Below are positions 6,092 to 10,404 of a stretch of DNA of 10,404 nt, one piece after another. Numbering within the stretch: position 1 is the first letter of the stretch; every line of letters starts with the position of its first letter. The DNA is from Clostridium sp. UBA3947 (GTDB taxonomy: Bacteria; Bacillota; Clostridia; Clostridiales; Clostridiaceae), in the NCBI GenBank assembly GCA_002385545.1, contig DGDR01000203.1, forward strand, positions 1-10,404, written 5' to 3'. Below the pieces are notes generated by a model. It was not told the origin of the DNA. It searched no databases and worked only from the letters and a program-made list of their open reading frames with translations. A program made the position numbers and the translations under genes.

Positions 6092-6121
6092 ATTATACCA
6101 TGATTATACATTTATTGGCAA
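6092..6121 (-). promoter_or_regulatory. Promoter of DUF2508-bofA
   Basis: On the minus strand TTGCCA (6121-6116), an 18-base spacer and TATAAT (6097-6092). Transcription would begin near 6085, giving a leader of about 200 bases before DUF2508. It is the best promoter between the antiporter and DUF2508. Confidence 0.6.
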
Positions 6122-6201
6122 TAGACTTCTGGAAATTAATGTTGCTAAGGACTACGAGAGATTATAGATGTTCAATTTTTGAGGTTAATTTACTTACTAT
6201 A

Positions 6202-7386
6202 TTACTCTTCTTTTATTAGGAGCCTATCTGCTAAACTATGAATACCAATAGCTCCTAATGGAGCAGTTATTAATATTGATAATACTGCAATAGCCAGGAT
6301 TGTATCTCCAGCCTCCACACCTAAGGATAAGGGCACTGCTCCCATTGCCGCCTGCACTGTAGCCTTTGGAATATAGGCAATAACACAGAACAATCTTTCC
6401 TTCCAATTATAATTGGAGCCTAATAGCGAAATAACAACACCAATACTTCTTCCCACTAGGCCTATTGCAATTAATATAAGCCCCACTATACCTGCATCTA
6501 AGGCCACCTTCACATCTACCTGCGCTCCTACTAATACAAAGAGCAATATTTCTGCAAATACCCATATCTTATTAAATTTATTAGCTAGTCTCTCTGCTAC
6601 CTTAGGGAGCTTTTCAATTATGATAAAGCCGATAGTCATCACTCCCAAAAGGGAAGCTACCTGCAGTCTAGTTTTTAATATGCCTTCTAATTGATTTAGT
6701 AATATAGATACAGCAAGTATTATCAAAATCTTTTTGGTGTCTCTAATATGATATTTCTTAAATATCCATATGAACACAAGACCTAAAAGCACTCCTGCCA
6801 TGACTCCTAGGATTATCGAAATTGGTATATTTAGAACTTGGATACCGATATTCATATTAGAGCCACTGTATAAGCCTAAAAAAGCACTAAATATAGTAAT
6901 GGCAAAAACATCATCAATGGAGGCACCAGCCAATATTAAGGTTGGTACTCCTTTATTGGTACCTACTTTTCTCTCCATTAACTTAAGCATCGATGGCACC
7001 ACCACCGCTGGAGATACTGCAGCTATAATAAAGCCTAGCATACCTCCTTGGGCAAAGGTAAAGTTAAGAAAATACATAGAAGCTAAGGCAATAAAGAAGC
7101 CCTCTATTAGTCCCGGTATGCAGCTCATCTTTAAGGCATTGATTCCAACAGCCTTTAAGTCATTTTTGTTAAGGCCCAATCCTGCTCTTAATAAAATAAT
7201 AATCAGGGCAATAGTTCTTAAATCTGTTGATATATGTAGCATATCCTCCTGCAGTAAATTTAGCCCATGAGGTCCAATAAGAACACCTAATATTAACATT
7301 CCTAACAAACCCGGTAATTTTAACTTTTCAAAAATCCTTCTTGCAGGCAATCCCAGCAACAAAATTACTGCTAAGCTTTCAGCCAT
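6202..7386 (-). CDS. Cation/proton antiporter (CPA type) under fluoride riboswitch control
   Basis: The protein has 394 residues, a normal length for the CPA (Na+/H+ exchanger) superfamily, with about 12 hydrophobic helices throughout. Motifs visible are LPGLLGMLILGVLIGP (about 24-39), the FxxGL-like RAGLGL (67-72), SPAVVVP (125-131) in the unwound helix, and the paired aspartates D158-D159 in GASIDDVF, which bind the ion and proton in this superfamily. Start choice: an in-frame extension to 7464 would be read from inside the riboswitch and its terminator. The ATG at 7386 has AAGGAGGG six bases upstream. A fluoride riboswitch and promoter lie directly in front. CPA-type antiporters are a known, minor class of fluoride-riboswitch genes, so a role in fluoride resistance, by fluoride efflux or by ion/pH balance, is likely. 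The transported ion cannot be read from the sequence. Confidence 0.92.
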   Translation of the reverse strand: MAESLAVILLLGLPARRIFEKLKLPGLLGMLILGVLIGPHGLNLLQEDMLHISTDLRTIALIIILLRAGLGLNKNDLKAVGINALKMSCIPGLIEGFFIALASMYFLNFTFAQGGMLGFIIAAVSPAVVVPSMLKLMERKVGTNKGVPTLILAGASIDDVFAITIFSAFLGLYSGSNMNIGIQVLNIPISIILGVMAGVLLGLVFIWIFKKYHIRDTKKILIILAVSILLNQLEGILKTRLQVASLLGVMTIGFIIIEKLPKVAERLANKFNKIWVFAEILLFVLVGAQVDVKVALDAGIVGLILIAIGLVGRSIGVVISLLGSNYNWKERLFCVIAYIPKATVQAAMGAVPLSLGVEAGDTILAIAVLSILITAPLGAIGIHSLADRLLIKEE

Positions 7387-7392
7387 AAAAAT

Positions 7393-7400
7393 CCCTCCTT
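7393..7400 (-). promoter_or_regulatory. Start-deciding ribosome binding site of the antiporter
   Basis: AAGGAGGG on the minus strand, six bases before the ATG at 7386. It lies just downstream of the riboswitch terminator, so it is transcribed only when the terminator is prevented. Confidence 0.85.
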
Positions 7401-7410
7401 TATTTATCAC

Positions 7411-7455
7411 AAAAAATACTCCTACAGGAATAGCACGATAATTTCCTGTAGGAGT
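7411..7455 (-). terminator. Riboswitch-controlled intrinsic terminator
   Basis: A perfect 13-bp stem (7443-7455 with 7418-7430) with a 12-base loop, followed on the minus strand by A and six T (7417-7411). The first five bases of its 5' arm, ACTCC (7455-7451), are also the 3' strand of the aptamer pseudoknot, so aptamer and terminator cannot both be fully formed. Confidence 0.92.
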
Positions 7456-7491
7456 CATTAGCATTACGCGGTTTTGGTGAACTCCATCACC
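7448..7491 (-). ncRNA. Fluoride riboswitch aptamer (crcB motif)
   Basis: On the minus strand the aptamer begins GGTGATGGAGTTCACC (7491-7476). GGTG pairs with CACC, and the loop bases GGAGT (7485-7481) pair with ACTCC (7455-7451) as the long-range pseudoknot. AAAACCGC (7475-7468) and a short stem GCG-TAA-TGC (7469-7461) follow, then TAATGACTCCTAC. This matches the known fluoride riboswitch layout (GGnGATGnnnnnCnCC, an ACnGC-type linker, short hairpin, TGATG-type joint, pseudoknot strand). It is placed directly after a promoter and before a terminator and antiporter gene. Fluoride with Mg2+ should stabilise the pseudoknot, prevent the terminator and turn the gene on. Confidence 0.93.
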
Positions 7492-7512
7492 ATTTATTCA
7501 GTTACATTAATG

Positions 7513-7541
7513 ATTATAATATACTAGAGTCTATGGGTCAA
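7513..7541 (-). promoter_or_regulatory. Sigma-A promoter of the fluoride-riboswitch transcript
   Basis: TTGACC (7541-7536), 17 bases, then TATAAT (7518-7513) on the minus strand. The start near 7506 places the aptamer about 15 bases into the RNA. The -35 begins six bases after the DUF169 stop codon. Confidence 0.9.
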
Positions 7542-7547
7542 TTTATT

Positions 7548-8285
7548 TTACTTTTGATCCATTTTTGCCAATACTCTATGCCACAAGTGCTTATTCAGGA
7601 AGCTCCCCTCTACGCTCTTTTCCATATCTAAAAACATCTTGTAAGGAACAGAGAAGGACAACATATCTGCCTCTACCATAGGTCGTACTGTAATGTCTAT
7701 TAAGCCCACCACCGCCCTTGGATTTTCCTTTTTAGATTCAGCATAGGGAAGAAGGAAAAGAGACTGACAGCCTGAGGCAAAGGGTAGCATAACATTCTCA
7801 TAACCTGGCCTATAATAATTAGCAAGGACTGTTAAGGCTGACAGCTGATTAGGATTTACATAAAATATAATCACTTCAGGCTTTTCTTTATCTATGTCAA
7901 CCTGTGATAAAGGCTTAAATATCACATATTCATAAGGAATGTCTGTTATAGGCAAGCATTTAACAAAATCATCCCCCAGCTCAGGACTTTTCTTATAGCC
8001 CTCTCCTTCAAACTTACCTTCCTTACCTACCGATAAAAAGTACTCAATTCCATCTGGATAGTTAGGAAATTGTCCAAAACCAAAGCCCACTTTACCACCA
8101 TTGCAGGTTACTGTTTTCCGATGAAAGGCTACAGTTTTGCCTTTGGCCGCAGCTAAAAACAAAGGAATGGTACAGCTTCTTTGGCCTTCCTTGCCCTGCA
8201 GGGTACCTTCTGGCTTTTCGTTGCTAAGAAAAATAGCTACTGGGTCGTATTTTAGGGATAGACTATTTACTAATGAACTTTTCAT
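7548..8285 (-). CDS. DUF169 family protein
   Basis: The protein has 245 residues, the usual length of DUF169 (COG2043), a family of unknown function common in anaerobes and archaea. It is soluble with no signal peptide. It has the family's spaced cysteines: C38 in the RSCTIPLFLAAAKGKTVAF region, C61 in TCNGGKVGFGFG (a glycine-rich turn), C110, and C173 in FASGCQSL. The cysteines and glycine turn suggest a metal, Fe-S or cofactor site, but no reaction is known to me. AAGGAG lies before the ATG at 8285. The gene is 65 bases downstream of DUF1848 on the same strand and may be cotranscribed with it. No terminator separates it from the fluoride promoter, so read-through into the riboswitch leader is possible. 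Confidence 0.88.
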   Translation of the reverse strand: MKSSLVNSLSLKYDPVAIFLSNEKPEGTLQGKEGQRSCTIPLFLAAAKGKTVAFHRKTVTCNGGKVGFGFGQFPNYPDGIEYFLSVGKEGKFEGEGYKKSPELGDDFVKCLPITDIPYEYVIFKPLSQVDIDKEKPEVIIFYVNPNQLSALTVLANYYRPGYENVMLPFASGCQSLFLLPYAESKKENPRAVVGLIDITVRPMVEADMLSFSVPYKMFLDMEKSVEGSFLNKHLWHRVLAKMDQK

Positions 8286-8350
8286 CTTATATTCTCCTTC
8301 TTTTGAAATTATCTATTAGATGCTATTTTCTTATGTTAGTTCTTTTACTC

Positions 8351-9301
8351 CTAGCTTTTTACTTCAAAAAAACTCATCTGCTCCTTTAATAATTTTATAG
8401 ATTTCATATCTCTAACAGTTATTTTTTCTTCTCCTGTTAGCTCTCCTACTAATAATGGGGAGTTTGGATTATGTTTCAAATTATTTTCTTCAACTAATTT
8501 ATCATTAAAATTGGAATAGCAATACAAGCAATTATGTTTGCAAGTATTGTATTCACCGATATCTACGCTTTTTACACATCCGCACACCTCTCTTTGGGTA
8601 TGATCCTTGTCTACAATTACATCTGCATTTATTATCTTAGATATCAACCTATCATCTATACATTTTCCTTTTTTAATTCCATATTTACCTAAATCAATCC
8701 CTTCAGAGCAGGTTTCAATTTTTATATTGTACCTAGATGAAATAGCTGCCAATGTAGCTGCCATTTCATTCATATCGGATTCACTCATGGGCTTTAATCT
8801 TAATTCTTTAGCATTTCTTTCAGTCTTTTTATATAAATCTAAAAAGCTAATTACACATCTCTCTGTATGACCCCTTAATTGGCTACAAAACTTTTCAAAC
8901 CACTCATAATGATATTCCTTCGTATAAATTTCACTCAATAAAATCGGGTCATATCTCCATATAACCTTTTCCTTCCCTATAGTTTTAGAAAGACATTTAA
9001 ATGTATTTATAATATCCTTCTTTACCCTTGTTCCTTTCTCAACATCTTTCCTATATGATGTTAAAGTAAACTGAAAGTAGTAATTGAAGTTTTTTAATTC
9101 ATCCAGCCTATTAACCATTGGCTCAGGATCCTTTGTCCAAAACACAAAGCAATCTACTGTTTCAGGTGTAAGCTGTATATGGCTAACTTGCTTCGTATTA
9201 AAGGGATTTTTCACATACACAAATCCTTCTTTTATTCTGTTAAAAAACCATTCACTATAGAAAGCTGGTATATCCGTTCTCCTACTTACACTAACTATCA
9301 T
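8351..9301 (-). CDS. DUF1848 protein with C-terminal radical-SAM-type cysteine triad
   Basis: The protein has 316 residues and is soluble. The N-terminal SVSRRTDIPAFYSEWF (4-19) and the VFWTKDPEPM segment (53-62) are hallmarks of DUF1848, a family of unknown function. The interior has IWRYDPILLSE (114-124) and ETCSEG with C198. The C-terminal part carries C240, C242 and then C254-x3-C258-x2-C261, the spacing that binds a 4Fe-4S cluster in radical SAM enzymes, though there it is usually near the N-terminus. C214 is another candidate ligand. An Fe-S oxidoreductase or DNA/RNA-related radical chemistry has been a natural guess for the family, but nothing here proves it. A stop codon just upstream excludes a longer start. 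GGAGGG lies 13 bases before the ATG, slightly far. Confidence 0.9.
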   Translation of the reverse strand: MIVSVSRRTDIPAFYSEWFFNRIKEGFVYVKNPFNTKQVSHIQLTPETVDCFVFWTKDPEPMVNRLDELKNFNYYFQFTLTSYRKDVEKGTRVKKDIINTFKCLSKTIGKEKVIWRYDPILLSEIYTKEYHYEWFEKFCSQLRGHTERCVISFLDLYKKTERNAKELRLKPMSESDMNEMAATLAAISSRYNIKIETCSEGIDLGKYGIKKGKCIDDRLISKIINADVIVDKDHTQREVCGCVKSVDIGEYNTCKHNCLYCYSNFNDKLVEENNLKHNPNSPLLVGELTGEEKITVRDMKSIKLLKEQMSFFEVKS

Positions 9302-9435
9302 TGCTTAATTGATACCCTCCAGCTTAATCACTTCATATATAATAATATAGCACTATATTTCCCTCAGCAGCAAATACCTCCAAAATAGCTTCCCTTTAAC
9401 CTTCGCTTTAGATACATGCTTATTTGCCAATTTCC

Positions 9436-9537
9436 TTATTTTCCCACAGTCATATAAATGTCGTTCTTACTATGCTGTTTCCAAAGCTCTTTGGAATATT
9501 CATCGTCCCTTTTTAAAACTCCCCTGTGAAATAAAAA
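9436..9537 (-). pseudogene. Decayed reading frame (3' remnant)
   Basis: The minus-strand frame is open for 33 codons and ends ...SKELWKQHSKNDIYMTVGK then TAA. Residue use (W, K, D, E, H mix) looks like a real C-terminus. No usable start codon lies in the open part and a TGA precedes it at 9540-9538. It includes the TTCCAAAG/CTTTGGAA palindrome at 9479-9496, which is explained by its codons. I do not recognise the family. Confidence 0.3.
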
Positions 9538-9541
9538 TCAT

Positions 9542-9571
9542 TTGCATCCAATAAATAAGTAGAGTTATAAT
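9542..9571 (+). promoter_or_regulatory. Candidate promoter of the structured RNA
   Basis: A perfect TATAAT at 9566-9571 with a weak -35, TTGCAT at 9542-9547, 18 bases apart. The start point would fall near 9578. Confidence 0.5.
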
Positions 9572-9577
9572 TAATAT

Positions 9578-9708
9578 AAGCAAAACATTAGGCTTTGGGA
9601 TTGTGCTAACCAATCTCCGCCCTTATGCCACAAGGCGGCTAATAAATAGCGTGGGTCTTTGCATTGTTAGCTTAAAAGTAGCCTTCACCAGGCTACTTTT
9701 TATTTTTT
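9578..9708 (+). ncRNA. Candidate orphan structured RNA
   Basis: About 130 bases between a candidate promoter and a strong terminator, with no coding frame. GCTAAC (9605-9610) pairs with GTTAGC (9666-9671) and AAT (9612-9614) with ATT (9663-9665) as a closing helix. Inside are the hairpin CCGCC-C-TT / AAGGCGG (about 9617-9638) and a small hairpin GCTA/TAGC (9638-9650). The loop bases CCAC (9628-9631) could pair with GTGG (9651-9654) as a pseudoknot. A compact junction with a pseudoknot directly before a terminator is the look of a riboswitch or a small regulatory RNA, but no gene follows within 700 bases on that strand. I could not match it to a known class (6S, SRP, tmRNA and common riboswitches considered by eye). 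Confidence 0.5.
9674..9708 (+). terminator. Intrinsic terminator of the structured RNA
   Basis: AAAAGTAGCC (9674-9683) pairs perfectly with GGCTACTTTT (9691-9700) around a seven-base loop, followed by TATTTTTT. No gene is upstream on the plus strand, which supports a non-coding transcript. Confidence 0.88.
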
Positions 9709-9776
9709 GAATGTAGCCCCATACTTTCTTAAATCATTCTTTCTACTAGTTCATTTACATCTCTTCACAACACTTC

Positions 9777-9989
9777 CTAATCCTCTTTAAATTTAGGCCA
9801 TAAATTATAGCCAATCTTAGGATTGCTATTTCCATTAGGGTAAGTGATTTTATAAATTACTTGCATGTTTAAAAACTTCTCCTTCCTTGCAACTCTAGCA
9901 TACTGCCACCCATGCCATATTTCTTTTCTAATTCCCTTCCTGGCACATTCAACATCAAGTATGTTATAATTTCCTTTCCTATATTCCCT
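9777..9989 (-). pseudogene. Decayed frame with a GIY-YIG-like start
   Basis: The minus-strand frame is open for 70 codons and stops at TAG 9779-9777. Upstream an in-frame TAG (9992-9990) interrupts it, and the frame continues another 16 codons to a TAA. The only ATG (9866) would give 29 residues beginning MQVIYKITYPNGN, which recalls the N-terminus of clostridial GIY-YIG nucleases (IYKITYPNGKIYIG), but the rest of that domain is absent. AAGGAG lies 12 bases before this ATG. The preceding WHGWQYARVARKEK segment also looks protein-like. A pseudogene or a very short expressed peptide are both possible. Confidence 0.35.
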
Positions 9990-10054
9990 CTAACGTTGTA
10001 AAAAATATTTCTTCAAAGAATTAAATTGACCAACTGAACTTTATTTAAAAATAA

Positions 10055-10100
10055 AAAAACATAGTTTCAAGGTAAATCTTAACCTTTTCCCTATGTTTTT
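10055..10100. terminator. Two-stage hairpin with T runs on both strands
   Basis: AAAAACATAG (10055-10064) pairs with CTATGTTTTT (10091-10100), and inside it AAGGT (10069-10073) with ACCTT (10082-10086), with symmetric four-base internal loops. T runs on both sides make it a possible bidirectional terminator. No gene adjoins it. Confidence 0.6.
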
Positions 10101-10128
10101 AATTCAATCATAATTGCATTTGAGGAAG

Positions 10129-10162
10129 ACAAATTGTATTCACAAAACAAACAAATTGTATT
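10129..10162. repeat. Two direct repeats of ACAAATTGTATT
   Basis: Identical 12-base copies at 10129-10140 and 10151-10162, 22 bases start to start, about two helical turns. Each contains the palindrome ACAAATTGT. The layout is that of paired operator sites, but no promoter or gene is clearly attached. Confidence 0.5.
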
Positions 10163-10208
10163 AATTAAATAAAGTAGTCACATAGATTCCCCTCAACCCC
10201 TTGGAAAT

Positions 10209-10242
10209 ACTGGCAAGTAATTTCTTGCCAGTTTTCTATTTA
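10209..10242 (+). terminator. Hairpin terminator, rightward
   Basis: ACTGGCAAG (10209-10217) and CTTGCCAGT (10224-10232) form a perfect nine-bp stem with a six-base loop, followed by TTTCTATTT on the plus strand. No coding frame precedes it. Confidence 0.65.
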
Positions 10243-10260
10243 CTTACTCTTTTCCTTCTT

Positions 10261-10325
10261 AAACCGAAGTAAAGTCCTTACATTTCCTGATTTTTACCTC
10301 AAAAACCGAAAATAAAGTACTTATA
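10261..10325. repeat. Imperfect direct repeat with AAACCGAA and TAAAGT cores
   Basis: Copies at about 10261-10282 and 10303-10325 share AAACCGAA, then TAAAGT, then CTTA, and start 42 bases apart. The function is unknown; the spacing is close to four helical turns. Confidence 0.4.
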
Positions 10326-10404
10326 AAATGATGTTTTGGAATGAAGATGAATGAGTGGTTTTTATCCATTTCTCATGTCAATTTTCTTTTCTAATCAATC
10401 TCTC

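Larger units (their letters stand above)
5878..6201. other. Gap between the antiporter and DUF2508-bofA
   Basis: No gene of normal length. It contains a good minus-strand promoter (6092-6121), a four-codon frame with a strong ribosome binding site (5959-5984), and the leader of DUF2508. No clear terminator follows the antiporter. A short minus-strand frame just after the four-codon frame (KLIAVIRPKSEYK) is open for only 14 codons and I do not call it a gene. Confidence 0.6.
9302..10404. other. 1.1-kb region with no intact gene
   Basis: No normal-length coding frame on either strand. Contents described separately: two decayed leftward frames (9436-9537, 9777-9989), a candidate structured RNA with promoter and terminator (9542-9708), hairpins at 10055-10100 and 10209-10232, and direct repeats at 10129-10162 and 10261-10325. 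A possible weak promoter for DUF1848 (TTGCTG, 18 bases, TATATT on the minus strand, near 9340-9370) lies at the left end. The rest is A+T-rich spacer. Confidence 0.7.

Noticed and set aside
6770..7270. 166-residue frame on the plus strand inside the antiporter
   Set aside because: It is the antisense shadow of a membrane-protein gene with clear family motifs; its composition (T, P, I rich) is that of a complementary strand.
7387..7464. In-frame N-terminal extension of the antiporter starting MLMTPTGNYR
   Set aside because: It would be read from inside the fluoride riboswitch and its terminator stem and has no ribosome binding site. The ATG at 7386 has an ideal one.
9479..9496. Palindrome TTCCAAAG-CT-CTTTGGAA as an operator
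   Set aside because: It falls inside a protein-like decayed frame, where it encodes YSKELWK, and the two-base centre is poor for a hairpin. No promoter is attached.
9578..9708. Structured RNA read as 6S RNA, SRP RNA or a tRNA-like gene
   Set aside because: It lacks the long rod and central bubble of 6S, the conserved GGAA-tetraloop helix of SRP RNA, and any cloverleaf. This was judged by eye only.
10129..10325. Short repeats near the right end as a CRISPR array
   Set aside because: Only two copies of each, repeats of 12 and about 22 bases, with A+T-rich uneven spacing and no cas genes.

Overview
The window looks like the chromosome of a low-GC, spore-forming member of the Clostridia. The evidence is the A+T-rich sequence, strong GGAGG-type ribosome binding sites, the pro-sigma-K processing inhibitor gene bofA next to its usual DUF2508 (YaaL-like) partner, and families typical of these anaerobes (DUF1848, DUF169, a small retropepsin-like protease). 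There is no tRNA, rRNA, CRISPR array, intact transposon or prophage. The genus cannot be fixed from this sequence.

Layout. Bases 1-8 hold only the first codons of a leftward gene that runs off the edge. A leftward operon at 348-1848 encodes a small membrane protein, a fructose-6-phosphate aldolase/transaldolase-like enzyme (Fsa family) and a thioredoxin-like protein with three CxxC motifs. A rightward block at 1965-4232 holds an ECF sigma factor with a candidate self-regulated promoter, its overlapping membrane-anchored anti-sigma factor, a clear terminator, and a lipoprotein behind its own promoter and a large operator-like palindrome. Everything from 4395 to 9301 runs leftward. It comprises a translationally coupled pair (81-residue protein and retropepsin-like protease), DUF2508-bofA, a cation/proton antiporter, a DUF169 protein and a DUF1848 protein with a radical-SAM-type cysteine triad.

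The best-supported regulatory element is a fluoride riboswitch (crcB motif) in front of the antiporter. A consensus promoter at 7513-7541 is followed by the aptamer, and the aptamer's pseudoknot strand is also the 5' arm of a perfect 13-bp intrinsic terminator. This predicts that fluoride switches the antiporter on, which makes it a candidate fluoride-resistance transporter of the CPA type rather than CrcB/Fluc or CLC-F.

The 1.1 kb from 9302 to 10404 has no intact gene. It holds a candidate orphan structured RNA (about 9578-9708, rightward) with its own promoter and terminator, two decayed leftward reading frames, two more hairpin terminators, and two sets of short direct repeats. The structured RNA is the most likely undescribed element here. 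Other unexplained structures are a hairpin that buries the bofA ribosome binding site, a four-codon reading frame in the DUF2508 leader, and a hairpin-bounded segment at 4232-4445.
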